Positions 18,167-27,855 are shown, counted from the first letter of the stretch. The stretch is 64,000 nt of DNA from Flavobacterium sp. I3-2 (GCF_013389595.1 NZ_CP058306.1:2728001-2792000), one strand, 5' to 3'. Notes: generated by a model from the sequence alone, not told the origin. A program made the numbers and translations.

Positions 18167-18739
18167 TCATAAAATTACTTTGATTTTATTTTTTAATTCA
18201 GGGAGTACCTTTTCTATAAACCATTCATTTTTTTTAATCCATATAAAATTACGAGGTGATGGATGTGGTAGAGGGAAATAGTCTGGTAAATATTGATAAA
18301 AATGCAAAACGTTTTCAGTTATATTTTGGTAACTATTCTCTTTTAAATAATACTTCTGAGCGTATTGTTCAACCAATAAAATTAATTGTACATCTTTCAT
18401 TTCGTTTAACAATCGCTCATGCCACAAAGGCGCACATTCTTTTCTTGGCGGAAGGTCACCTGACTTACCTTTGCCTGGATAACAGAACCCTATGGGAACT
18501 AACGCAAAAAATTATGGATTATAAAATTGTTCTTTGGTTACATTTAACCATTTACGCAATTGATCTCCGCTGGGGTCATTCCAAGGTATGTTTGATTGAT
18601 GCGCTTTAATTCCAGGTGCTTGCCCAATAATAATAATTTTAGATTTGGGATGTGCCTGTATAATTGGATTCGCACCAAACGGCAAAAAAGATTCGCACAC
18701 GGTACATGCGCGGATCTGCTGTAGTAATTTATTAAACAT
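18167..18739 (-). pseudogene. Uracil-DNA glycosylase family gene interrupted by one in-frame TAA
   Basis: The frame reads as one 190-residue uracil-DNA glycosylase family protein except for TAA at 18512-18514. Before the stop: CTVC near the start, IIIGQAPG and PSGDQLRKWL. After it, in the same frame: FFALVPIGFCYPGKGKSGDLPPRKECAP and LWHERLL, and near the end the active-site-like HPSPRN. No insertion or deletion is needed to join the halves; probably a single base change (for example GAA to TAA). The enzyme would remove uracil or related bases from DNA. It seems recently inactivated, unless the stop is a sequencing error. Confidence 0.85.
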
Positions 18740-18745
18740 ATTTTG

Positions 18746-20017
18746 TTATTTTTTTAATGCCAGCGTATAAACCGTGTATGGATATATCTTTTTTGATAAA
18801 AGATAGCTGACAAATGTTAGCACAACTAAAGGTAACCATAAAACATAGGAATTAAAAATACCGAAGGTTAGAAAGATGGCGGTAAAAGGCGCATGTAACG
18901 TAGCTGCTACTGTTAATGCAACTCCTAAAATTACAAAATTTAGAACCAATGCTTCGGGCATAAAATACATTTTGGTTACCCCCCCCACAATTAACCCTAA
19001 ACAAACACCTGCAAAAATACTTGGTGCAAAGACACCACCGTCTCCACCTAATTTCAACGTCAGCCCCGTAGTAAAAGGTTTTAAAACTACCAAAACTAAA
19101 GCAAGAATTACAAACCAAAGTAAGTGGTTTACCTCTTGTGTGAATTGAACGATGGTATGATAACCAGAACCGTACAATTCGGGAAGAAAAAATAAAACAC
19201 TTCCTAACAATATCGATCCTGTAAGCAATTGAAGTAATGGATGATTTTCAAAAAAAGAAACTTTCTTTGAATACGTTACCATTCGCGTCATATAAACGCC
19301 ATAAGCTCCTGTTAATATACTTAATACTATAAAAAACGGTAGGGCTTCATACTTCCAATCTTGAACATATGCGTTGAGATTTACCAATGGATGTACATTC
19401 ATTAAAAGAAGAATAGCGGTAGCAAAAAACACACTAAGAATATGTGTAATCCAAAACACTTTAGTTTTCTGTTTTCCAATAGTTTCGTAAGAGAAAAACA
19501 AACCCGCCAACGGACTGCAAAATAAAATAGTTACGCCGCTGGCAATTGCTGCTCCCATAAATTCTTTTCTGTATTTTTTAAAGATAATATCCTTTCTCGA
19601 AGCCATATCTCCCAAAGCTGCTGTTGCCACGACGGTTGAAACTTCAATACCGGTAGTTCCTCCAAAAACAACGGTAAGAAATCCATTGAAAAAATGAGAC
19701 AGCACTTTATAAGAAGGAATCTTTTTCTGAGAACGAACAGCCTCCAATACTTCTGTGATTCCATTATTTTTCTTTTTATTAAACACAAACTGACGCAAAA
19801 AGTAAATCAGCGCCAAACCAATAAACGGAAAAACAATAAAGAATGGCTTAAAGTTTTTAGCCTTATGCAACAGTAAATGTTCATATTGTTCTACCAAACT
19901 TTTAAACATTAAAGTAAGCAATCCTACGGCAATTCCTACCAAGGCAGAACAAAGAGTAATGCGACTCCATTTTACCCATTGATAATTTTTTCGGGATACA
20001 TGCGTTTTAAAATCCAT
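18746..20017 (-). CDS. ClC-type voltage-gated chloride channel/transporter
   Basis: About 423 residues from ATG at 20017; a GTG two codons upstream is possible. There are about ten membrane helices. ClC motifs are GGTTGIEVSTVVATAALG (selectivity/gating loop, with Glu in GIEV), GGDGGVFAPSIFAG near the middle of the second half, and a final helix pair. No cytosolic CBS domains. It probably exchanges or conducts chloride or other anions across the inner membrane. It lies 53 bases after hmp on the same strand and follows a hairpin, so co-transcription with hmp is plausible. Confidence 0.9.
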   Translation of the reverse strand: MDFKTHVSRKNYQWVKWSRITLCSALVGIAVGLLTLMFKSLVEQYEHLLLHKAKNFKPFFIVFPFIGLALIYFLRQFVFNKKKNNGITEVLEAVRSQKKIPSYKVLSHFFNGFLTVVFGGTTGIEVSTVVATAALGDMASRKDIIFKKYRKEFMGAAIASGVTILFCSPLAGLFFSYETIGKQKTKVFWITHILSVFFATAILLLMNVHPLVNLNAYVQDWKYEALPFFIVLSILTGAYGVYMTRMVTYSKKVSFFENHPLLQLLTGSILLGSVLFFLPELYGSGYHTIVQFTQEVNHLLWFVILALVLVVLKPFTTGLTLKLGGDGGVFAPSIFAGVCLGLIVGGVTKMYFMPEALVLNFVILGVALTVAATLHAPFTAIFLTFGIFNSYVLWLPLVVLTFVSYLLSKKIYPYTVYTLALKK

Positions 20018-20027
20018 AAACACAAAA

Positions 20028-20046
20028 GGAGAAGCTAAGCCTCTCC
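20028..20046 (-). terminator. Weak hairpin between hmp and the ClC gene
   Basis: GGAGAAGC/GCCTCTCC with a TAA loop (8 pairs including one G-T). It is followed by seven T on the plus strand and TTTT on the minus strand, and lies 11 bases before the ClC ATG. It may attenuate read-through from hmp. Confidence 0.4.
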
Positions 20047-20069
20047 GTTTTTTTAATTAAAAAAATCTA

Positions 20070-21275
20070 TTATAATGATTTGGGTCCAAATTCTTCAAAG
20101 AAAATTTGCTCCTCATTTACTTGGTTCGTTTTTAAATCTTTGATCATTTTTTCAATAAAAGAACGCGGTCCACAAACATAATATTCTGCATCTTTATCAA
20201 ATTTCCAATCTTCCATCTTTGTAAAATCAACATGACCTTTCAGAACATTTGTATCGACAACAGATTCTTCTATAACATCATAAAATTGATATTTGCGTAC
20301 ATTGGGATGATTGTCTTGAATATATTTTACTTTATCTGCAAAGGCATGAACTTCTTTACTACGACAGGCGTGAATCCAAACGACATCTTGTAATACTTTT
20401 TCGTTTAAATTTAATGTTTCTAACATAGACAATAAAGGTGTTTGACCGATTCCGCCACTGATAAACACTTTTTTATTTTTGTTTTCTTGCAGCACAAAAT
20501 TTCCTGCTGGAGCACTCAACACTATTTCACTGTCTTCAAAAATATGATCGTGTAAATAATTACTAATCAAACCGTCTACCGGAATATTTACACCTTTTTC
20601 TCGTTTTACAGAAATACGAAAATACTCGCCATTTGGGGCACAAGAAATACTATATTGACGAATTTGTTCTAAATTCATTTCTGGTAAAAACACTTTTATA
20701 CTTAAGTATTGTCCTGGTAGATGATTTGGAATTTCTTTACCATCTTTAGGAATTAAGTAAAATGAAATTATTTCTGACGATTCTTCAACTTTACTTTTTA
20801 CAATAAATGAACGCCAACCTATCCAATTACCTGTTTCTTCTTTTTTGTTTTGATACATTTTTCGTTCGTGACCAATCATCAAGTCAGCCAATTGATTGTA
20901 TGCCAAAGTCCATGCTTCAAGTACTTCATCAGTAGCTGCATCTTGCAAAACTTCTTTTATTGAGGCCAACAAGTGTATACCAACAATATCGTATTGTTTA
21001 GGTTGTACGTTTAAACTGGTATGTTTGTGACCAATCATATCTACAACAGGCATTAAAACACCAGGATTAGCAATATTTTCCGCATATGCTAAAACAGCCA
21101 TTGCTAATGCTGTTTGTTGTTTTCCTGAATTTTGATTCCCCATGTTAAACAGGTTTTTTAATTCAGGATGATATGTAAACATGCGGTTGTAAAAATGTTT
21201 GGTAAGGGCAACACCACCTTCTCTTAACAAAGGAACAGTTGCCAAAATAACTTGTTTATGTTTATCTGTAAGCAT
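20070..21275 (-). CDS. hmp: Flavohaemoglobin, nitric oxide dioxygenase
   Basis: 401 residues, full length for the family. The globin domain has proximal H85 (MIGHKHTSL), Y29 (KHFYNRMF) and Q53, the key positions of E. coli Hmp. A FAD domain with GQYLSI and RQYSIS follows, then an NAD-binding domain with GGIGQTPLLSML and the C-terminal FFEEFGP. It converts NO and oxygen to nitrate in the cytoplasm using NAD(P)H. A Crp/Fnr-type palindrome lies 52-69 bases upstream and a Crp/Fnr regulator is encoded nearby. Confidence 0.96.
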   Translation of the reverse strand: MLTDKHKQVILATVPLLREGGVALTKHFYNRMFTYHPELKNLFNMGNQNSGKQQTALAMAVLAYAENIANPGVLMPVVDMIGHKHTSLNVQPKQYDIVGIHLLASIKEVLQDAATDEVLEAWTLAYNQLADLMIGHERKMYQNKKEETGNWIGWRSFIVKSKVEESSEIISFYLIPKDGKEIPNHLPGQYLSIKVFLPEMNLEQIRQYSISCAPNGEYFRISVKREKGVNIPVDGLISNYLHDHIFEDSEIVLSAPAGNFVLQENKNKKVFISGGIGQTPLLSMLETLNLNEKVLQDVVWIHACRSKEVHAFADKVKYIQDNHPNVRKYQFYDVIEESVVDTNVLKGHVDFTKMEDWKFDKDAEYYVCGPRSFIEKMIKDLKTNQVNEEQIFFEEFGPKSL

Positions 21276-21326
21276 AGTTAATAATATAATTGTACAGCAA
21301 ATTTAGGCTGACAACGTAGCTACTTT

Positions 21327-21344
21327 TTATGACTGCAATCATAA
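21327..21344. promoter_or_regulatory. Crp/Fnr-type operator upstream of hmp
   Basis: TTATGACTGCAATCATAA is an 18-base palindrome with one mismatch pair per arm (TTATGA-N6-TCATAA). The core TATGACTGCAATCATA is nearly the same as TATGATTTTAATCATA at 9556-9571. Spacing to the hmp start codon is about 50 bases, consistent with an activator or repressor site. Confidence 0.6.
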
Positions 21345-21398
21345 GTTTCGATTTAAACTCTTAAAAAAATGTTAAACACTATATCACTATTTATCTTT

Positions 21399-22247
21399 TC
21401 ACAATCCATTATCCATGTATTTTTCTAGATTAGCCTTTAGATGATCTAAAAAAGCGGTCTTGCTTCCTGACCTGTCTTTCATCCTATGAAAAGAATGATG
21501 CAAGTCGCCTAATTTTACTCTAAATATAATTTCAAAAACCATACTCATCTTTGAAATTCCGACGCGTCCGTTTGAAACCGCACCAGAAGCATGTAATGCG
21601 TAAATGAGCTCAACCAATGCATTTTTAGAATCGGTCCAAAATACATCTTTATTATACCCATCCACTGGCTGATTTTGAAAAATAGATGGTTTTTCTTCGG
21701 AATCCATTCGTTGAATTAAATATTCATATAATAAATCATTTGATATGATTCTCGATACTTTGTAATCATAATAAGTCGAAAATTTTTCATCGATTTCAAA
21801 GACAATACTATTTAATCCTCCATGTAAATCAATTTGATTTAGTCTGAAAAATTTGGAATCTAAATCAGTTCTTTTTGATTTGTAATATTTATAAAAATCT
21901 GAATTACAAACATATTCTTTATAACTTGTTTTTAATTGCTCTAAATGTTTAGTGAAGTATTTTATAAATAACTTTCCGTTGTTAACAGGGCAACCCGTCT
22001 CAATACGATATACTTTATTGTAATAGATAAGCTTTCCTAAAACTTCAGGTTTAACTATTTTGAAGAAGTAAATTTCTTCCATCTCTGTTTTGAAACCCTT
22101 TGTTAATACAATGGTTTTTAATTCCAAAAGTAAATCCTTTAGAAGTAAAATCATTTGATATGATTCTTCTATAATACTAGATGATGTAAAAGAAATTTTT
22201 TGTTCTTTTTTTCTAATTATATTCAATTTATCATTAAAAACATTCAT
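21399..22247 (-). CDS. RteC-like protein
   Basis: 282 residues with the RteC domain pattern: a helical N-terminal half with IETGCPVNNGKLFIKYFTKHLEQL, and a conserved C-terminal half with FWTDSKNALVELIYALHASGAVSNG and LGDLHHSFHRMKDRSGSKTAFLDHLKANLE. In CTnDOT-type elements RteC activates excision genes in response to upstream regulators. Here it lies four kilobases from traG with unrelated cargo between. It indicates that this part of the window derives from a Bacteroidota conjugative element. Homologues outside CTnDOT may have other roles. Confidence 0.85.
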   Translation of the reverse strand: MNVFNDKLNIIRKKEQKISFTSSSIIEESYQMILLLKDLLLELKTIVLTKGFKTEMEEIYFFKIVKPEVLGKLIYYNKVYRIETGCPVNNGKLFIKYFTKHLEQLKTSYKEYVCNSDFYKYYKSKRTDLDSKFFRLNQIDLHGGLNSIVFEIDEKFSTYYDYKVSRIISNDLLYEYLIQRMDSEEKPSIFQNQPVDGYNKDVFWTDSKNALVELIYALHASGAVSNGRVGISKMSMVFEIIFRVKLGDLHHSFHRMKDRSGSKTAFLDHLKANLEKYMDNGL

Positions 22248-22365
22248 GAATAAAGTTATTTATTAGTAACAGGGGTTTACGTTACAATTAGAAATAAAAT
22301 AATAAAAAGTGTGGTTAAAACTAAGAAAAACTAATTGTGATCAAAATGAATCAAGAGTTAAAACA

Positions 22366-24759
22366 TCATTTAAAACTTTCTAAAAAATCAGTCGCATAAT
22401 GGTCTATAAGTTGTACATAAGCTTCTTTATCATAGACCTTTGCTCCTAGTTTTCTTTTTTCAAAAATGGCTGATACACCAAAATAAATTTTCTCGAAATT
22501 TTCTTTTTTAGCATAAAGTATGGTTTGGAATAGCAACTGTCTGTATAAAATTAGTCGATGTTGGTCTGAATCACTCATACCGATTAAAATAGGATTAAAT
22601 GAATTATTAGTTCCATTTTTATAACAAAAAACAACACCAACCATCTCATGATTTAATGGGTCTAAGGCTTGCAAAAATGACCAATTGTTATTTTTATTCA
22701 TCGCTTCAAAAAGTCCAAAGGCATAGGTGAAGTTATTTATTGCCAAATTATTTTCTTTGACATTTAAAAAAAGTTCGTAAGCTTTTTGCAATTCCGAATC
22801 AGAAAGCTGTTCTTGAATTTTTATTTCATATGTATCAATATACGGTAGAATATCATTTTTAAAATGACGTTTGGATCTTTTAGTTAAAACATTTTCAAAG
22901 TCGGCACTCGCTGTAAAATCAAAAGCTTCAAAAATAGCCGTTTGAGGCATCTCAACAATTAAATATCCTTTATCTAGGAAGTAATTACCAAGAGCATCAC
23001 CTTTCGAAAAATCTCTTAAAACCATTTTGGAAGCTTCCTTTAAACTGAATTCTTGTTCCAATGCATATAGCAAAACGTCTTTCAATACCCTTTGGTTTTT
23101 GTAGTTTGCATCCATATACATGTGATTGCCTTCTGTAAAAGTTGATCCTGTACTAAGGGTTTTATTGACTAAAAAAAATGGATCTTTTTTTCGTATTTCT
23201 TCAAGTTTTTCTGAAACTAATACATTCGATAACATATCTTCCTTCCATAAAGCCATTGAAACTGATGCAAGTGCCAAAATTTGTACTTTTTGTGATTCAA
23301 TTTTTATGTATCCAAAATCCATGCAGTTTGGATTTTTTTTATCTAAGTTTCCAAAATACGATTCTACAAATAGCATTCCTTCATAATCAAGTGCATTATC
23401 TTTACCTAACAAAGAATTCCAAATCGTTTTATCGATTTCTTTTATGCTTTTAAAAGTAGAAACCTTTAAGTTTGAATCTGATATAGTAACACTTCTAGTA
23501 GATAAGCCAAAAGCTTTGTTAATATATTCAATAGTGTTATTCGTTTCTTTTAATGCCAATGGAAACTCCGTATGTAAAACACTTGCGAGTTCTTCAATTT
23601 CAGTCCTTTGGTTGTGATTGGAAATGGTAATACGAATACCTGCATTCTTTAATGGAACTGCAGGATATATCCCTGGATTCACAAAAAAACCTTTATTTTG
23701 TAAGCGATTAACTAAATTATAAGCTGTTTCTGGTAAAGCTGTTCCCAAATAAAAAACAGGTGTGTCAGTATAAGCAATCAGAGGAAGATTATAGTTTTTG
23801 ACTAATTTTTTAAAAAGATTAATTTTTTCATTTAACTCTTTTTGGTGTTTATCTATTTCACCACTCAAATGAATATCGGCTGATGCAATAGCGGCAGCCA
23901 CAGCAGATGGTTCTAGCTGAGCTGAGAAAGTAAGAGGACCTCCAAAGTTTTTAATTTTCTGTTGCAATTCTTTGTCTCCACAAATTATGGTAGCCCCACT
24001 TGCTCCAAAAGTTTTACTTAACGTACTGATCAAAACCATATTTTCAGGTATTTTACTCCAGTGACTTTTTACAAACCCTGCTCCTCTTTCTCCAATTCAA
24101 CTCATCCCATGTACATCATCAAAATAAATATGTAAACAAGGATATTTTTTTATTAATTGTTTTAATTTATCAATAGGCGCATGATCGCCATACATGGAAT
24201 AAATTCCATCAGCCATATACCAAATTTTTTGATGCTTATCTTTATATTTAACAAGATAATCTTCTAACTGTTCCATATTATTATGTCGAATTAATAAAAC
24301 CGGAACACCACGGGTTTTAAGTATTTGACAAGCTGTTTGCACACTCCAATGCACTTGATGATCAAGTATAACCACATCATTATCACTGATTGCTTGTGGT
24401 ATAACCGCCATATGAGCCAACGTACTATTCTTCGCTATAATAACTGGCTCCTCATGTATTAACTCTATTTTTTGTTCTAATGTCCGGTATAATGGATGCG
24501 AAATATACGTTTTAGATAAAGGAAACTGCGTCCCATATTTAAAGATAGCTTCTGCTGCAGCTTGCTTAATTCGAATGTCCTGTTCTAGGCCTAAATATCC
24601 AGTTGTAGCAAAATGCCATAGTTTTTTTCCATTGATGCAAAGTGAATCTCCTTTTAATGTTTCATCCTCTGCATATAAATGAATCGTCTGTTTATTTTTT
24701 GCATTTTCAATAACTCGATCAATCGTATCGTAGGTATTATTGTGATTAATTTTAGCCAT
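22366..24759 (-). pseudogene. Alpha-oxoamine-synthase-like aminotransferase fused to GNAT domain, split by in-frame TGA
   Basis: The full frame would encode 797 residues but has TGA at 24097-24099. The first part is a PLP fold type I enzyme of the BioF/KBL class: FATTGYLGLEQD, AKNSTLAHMAV, and the Asp site in YFDDVHGMS, which directly precedes the stop. Beyond the stop the same frame continues with IGERGAGF and the PLP-lysine motif LISTLSKTFGASGA. TGA replaces an expected Trp codon (HGMSW), one G-to-A change. The second half (about residues 420-797) looks like a GNAT-type acyltransferase. Both ORFs separately lack a complete active site. The intact enzyme would condense an amino acid with an acyl-CoA, but its product is unknown. 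Confidence 0.82.
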
Positions 24760-24760
24760 A

Positions 24761-24790
24761 TTATCAATTTTAGAATTTTAAAATTGATAA
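24761..24790. promoter_or_regulatory. 30-base perfect inverted repeat at the aminotransferase start
   Basis: TTATCAATTTTA (24761-24772) and TAAAATTGATAA (24779-24790) are exact 12-base inverted arms around GAATTT. It begins one base upstream of the ATG of the PLP-enzyme gene, so it covers the ribosome-binding region. It could be an operator (the divergent AraC-type gene is nearby) or an RNA hairpin controlling translation. Confidence 0.6.
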
Positions 24791-24943
24791 TAAATCAGAT
24801 AAATCACTTTACAACCTTTTGAATTAATTCTTTTTTTATACTTATTAGTTCTTATATTGCATTTTTTAAGTTTAAAAAACTGAAATTTTATAGAAAAGAT
24901 TGATATTTTTATAAAAGTTTATCATACCCCTTAAAATTAAACT

Positions 24944-25324
24944 ATGGATTATGACTATGAAAATAAATATGCAGGATATAAATTAAGAGATCGAATCTTA
25001 TACATTACTTTTAAGAAATCTTTGAACATCACCTATGATGTAGCAAGGAAATTGGTGCAAGATAGATTGCGATTTCAATCCTTTTCAAATTTTGATGTTA
25101 TCTGCGATATATCAGATGTTAAATCAATACACAGCGAAGCACGTACTTATTTATCAACCTATGGTTCTAATTTATTAGCCAATGTAGCACTGGTGTCTAC
25201 TAACGCTACTGTATACACTATGGCACTCTTCTACATAAGAATTAATAATCCAAAAGCTCCTACTAAACTTTTTAAATCAATCAATGAAGCCATCGATTAC
25301 ATTAAATCGATTAAAAAACTTTAA
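24944..25324 (+). CDS. Small STAS/SpoIIAA-like protein (function unknown)
   Basis: 126 residues without signal peptide or membrane helix. The alternating strand-helix pattern (ILYITFKKSLNITYDVARKLVQDRL, FDVICDISDVKSIHSEAR, NVALVSTNATVYTMALFYIRI, TKLFKSINEAIDYIKSI) resembles the STAS/SpoIIAA-like proteins of Bacteroidota. No catalytic motif is visible. It is five bases from the AraC-type regulator on the same strand and divergent from the PLP-enzyme gene; the three probably form one regulatory unit. Confidence 0.65.
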   Translation: MDYDYENKYAGYKLRDRILYITFKKSLNITYDVARKLVQDRLRFQSFSNFDVICDISDVKSIHSEARTYLSTYGSNLLANVALVSTNATVYTMALFYIRINNPKAPTKLFKSINEAIDYIKSIKKL

Positions 25325-25329
25325 TTTAT

Positions 25330-26238
25330 ATGAAAGAATTGATTGTTAGCAAAAAAAGATGGAATTATTTAATTGAAGCTCTTATTGATTTGGGTAATGG
25401 TAAACTAGACCAACAGGTTTTTATTCAAAATTTAGGTGATGAATTTGAATGTTTAGAAGTTTTATTTAATCTGGTGAATGAAGAATGGCGTGATCGTTTA
25501 CTTCATTTATCTTTTGTAAAACCAAACGAGTTTCAGAAATATGTAAATCAATATGTTTTCCTTGTAAATAAAGAATTTAAAATCACTAACGTAAGTGATG
25601 ATTTTATAACTAACCAATCCTTGCATTTTAATGATATTAAAAATTTAAACTTCTTAGACTTAATTGATTCCGAAACAGCAGATTATTTGAAAGATAGGAT
25701 TCAAAATAGAATGGATTTTTCAGGACTTTCCAAACAAACACTTACCTTATTTGATATAAACTATATGTTTAATATAACTACTTTGAATGATGATAAAACT
25801 TTGGTTATAAATTTATATCAAATGTATTTGGACTCTAGGCACTTCAAACCTTTTATGACAGAAAATTTTGAAATCAATCGTTTAAAAGAACGTAAAAGAA
25901 ATGAGTTTATCATTGAAGATGTAAAGGTATTTGTAGATCACTATCCCTTACATAAAAAACTGACCTTAAATCAAATATGTAAACAATTTGGCATCAATTC
26001 CAATCAACTAAAAAAACTTTTTAAGGAACAATACCAAACCTCTGTTTACGAATATTTTATTTCTCTAAGAATGAAACATGCCTATTTACTTATTGAAACC
26101 AGTACATTGGCATTCAAAGAAATCGCAGTCATGGTTGGCTACCCACAGTATTCTGCATTTGTGAATTACTTTAAAACCTATTTTGACATCCTTCCTAAGG
26201 AAGTTCGTTGTAAAGTAAAAAACTTACATCAAAAATAA
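25330..26238 (+). CDS. AraC family regulator with PAS-like N-terminal domain
   Basis: 302 residues. Residues about 70-170 (YVFLVNKEFKITNVSDDFITNQSLHFNDIKNLNFLDLIDSETADYL) look like a PAS sensor. The C-terminus has an AraC-type double helix-turn-helix (LTLNQICKQFGINSNQLKKLFKEQY and FKEIAVMVGYPQYSAFVNYFKTYFDILPKEVR). It forms an operon with the STAS-like gene. The palindrome at 24761-24790 could be its binding site, which is inference only. Confidence 0.88.
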   Translation: MKELIVSKKRWNYLIEALIDLGNGKLDQQVFIQNLGDEFECLEVLFNLVNEEWRDRLLHLSFVKPNEFQKYVNQYVFLVNKEFKITNVSDDFITNQSLHFNDIKNLNFLDLIDSETADYLKDRIQNRMDFSGLSKQTLTLFDINYMFNITTLNDDKTLVINLYQMYLDSRHFKPFMTENFEINRLKERKRNEFIIEDVKVFVDHYPLHKKLTLNQICKQFGINSNQLKKLFKEQYQTSVYEYFISLRMKHAYLLIETSTLAFKEIAVMVGYPQYSAFVNYFKTYFDILPKEVRCKVKNLHQK

Positions 26239-26367
26239 AACCACAAATAACTCAAAATACCCAAAAGACAGCTGTAAATAAACCTTTTTTTATATTTTTT
26301 AATTCTTATTCTGCATTTAAAATAAAATTACATTATTGAACTTTACTAAAATAAAATCAATAATATC

Positions 26368-27837
26368 ATGCAAAATATTATTAAAAATGCAACTCTTTTA
26401 AGTATTTACTTCTTTGTTATACTTTTTGTGTATACCTCGATTAGTAAATTAATCGACTTTGAAAATTTTCAAGTACAAATAGCACAATCCCCTTTATTAA
26501 GTGCCTTTGCTACTACCATAGCCTATGGCGTTGTTATAGGCGAACTTATTATTGCTGTACTGCTTTGTTTTCGTAAAACTGAAAAATTGGGTCTTTATCT
26601 TTTTTTGGGATTTATGATTGCCTTCAGTATTTACATTTACCTTATTTTAAATTACAGTCCGTTTGTACCCTGCTCTTGTGGTGGTATATTAGAAAAAATG
26701 GGATGGACCGAACACCTTTGGTTTAATATTATTATTTCTATACTTACTGTATTGATACTATTGTATCATTACGAGATTAAACGTAGCGTGGTAGTTGTTA
26801 TAGCAATAATTTTTACTAGTTGCCTTCTTGTTATTATCTTATTTTTTACATCAGAGCATTTGATGAAAAAAGAAAATCCGTTTGTACGTCGATTTTTACC
26901 GCATCCTATTGACAAAGCACAATATTTAGATTTAGGTGTCAATTCGTATTATATAGCCGGGCTAACCCCAGATACCATTTATTTAGGTAATTATACGGCT
27001 CCGCTATTAATCACAGCTGTTTCTAAAGATCTAAAAACGAGAGTAGAACATCAAATAAAGCTCGATGAAACCGAACGTTCCTTCCGTAGTTTATTAGTTC
27101 GTGTACAAAACAATAATTTCTTTGTAAGTGACGGAAGCATCCCCATCATCTACAAAGGAAATACAAGCAACTGGTTCGCTCATAAATTCATGACCGAAAC
27201 CATCTATTTTTCGCTATTACAACCTCTAACAGAAAATACCTTTTTATTTAGAAGTCAGCGTGCTAGTAACGGCGAACATGTTTTAGGTAAACTTAGTGTA
27301 ACAGACACCGTAACTTTTGAACTTTTTGAACATGCTTTACAAAAACAAATGGATGGTGTATTTGATACCGATGGACAATTAATTTCAGACCAAAAAACAC
27401 ATCAAGGTATTTATACCTACACGTATCGTAACCAATATTTAGTCTATCGTTCACAATCTAACACATTCACACAAGGTAAAACGATTGACACCACTACCCT
27501 AGCCAAAATACAAATTACCCAGCTAGCCAATGGCGATCGTAAAATGGGTGCACCACCATACAAAGTAAATGCGAAAACCTACGCATACAATGGTAAACTT
27601 TATATAAAATCAGAATTATTAGGCAAAAATGAACCCAAAAGTATGTGGAACCAAGCCAGCATCCTTGATGTTTACGATTACAATAAAAACGAATACTTGT
27701 ACAGCTTTTACGCGTATGACCATCAAAAGGACAAGATCAAAGAATTTGTGTTGAATGAATCGTATTTCTATGGGTTGGTTGGGAATTCTTTGGGGAGATG
27801 GGAAATAGGGAATGGGGAATTAGGGAATGGGGAATGA
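26368..27837 (+). CDS. MauE/DoxX-like membrane protein with large C-terminal extracytoplasmic domain
   Basis: 489 residues. Residues about 1-170 hold five hydrophobic helices of the MauE/DoxX type, with SPFVPCSCGGILEKMGW containing the Cys-Ser-Cys pair typical of redox-associated MauE proteins. The remaining 320 residues are beta-rich (repeated strands such as FFVSDGSIPIIYKG, possibly a propeller) and would lie outside. The last residues WEIGNGELGNGE are encoded by the GGGAATGGGGAAT satellite, so repeat DNA has rewritten the 3' end. MauE proteins help form disulfides in partner proteins; the Cys-containing DUF6520 protein downstream is a candidate partner. Confidence 0.82.
   Translation: MQNIIKNATLLSIYFFVILFVYTSISKLIDFENFQVQIAQSPLLSAFATTIAYGVVIGELIIAVLLCFRKTEKLGLYLFLGFMIAFSIYIYLILNYSPFVPCSCGGILEKMGWTEHLWFNIIISILTVLILLYHYEIKRSVVVVIAIIFTSCLLVIILFFTSEHLMKKENPFVRRFLPHPIDKAQYLDLGVNSYYIAGLTPDTIYLGNYTAPLLITAVSKDLKTRVEHQIKLDETERSFRSLLVRVQNNNFFVSDGSIPIIYKGNTSNWFAHKFMTETIYFSLLQPLTENTFLFRSQRASNGEHVLGKLSVTDTVTFELFEHALQKQMDGVFDTDGQLISDQKTHQGIYTYTYRNQYLVYRSQSNTFTQGKTIDTTTLAKIQITQLANGDRKMGAPPYKVNAKTYAYNGKLYIKSELLGKNEPKSMWNQASILDVYDYNKNEYLYSFYAYDHQKDKIKEFVLNESYFYGLVGNSLGRWEIGNGELGNGE
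27796..27837. repeat. GGGAAT satellite within the 3' end of the MauE-like gene
   Basis: Consecutive G-rich heptamer/octamer units (GGGAAAT, AGGGAATGGGGAAT) run to the stop codon and reappear after the four-helix-bundle gene, at 28211-28367 and 52483-52521. Confidence 0.75.
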
Positions 27838-27855
27838 CTTTAAAATAATATTATT

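Noticed and set aside
24097..24099. TGA as selenocysteine or reassigned codon
   Set aside because: TGA ends several other genes here normally, the expected residue is Trp, and no SECIS-like structure is apparent; a point mutation is simpler.
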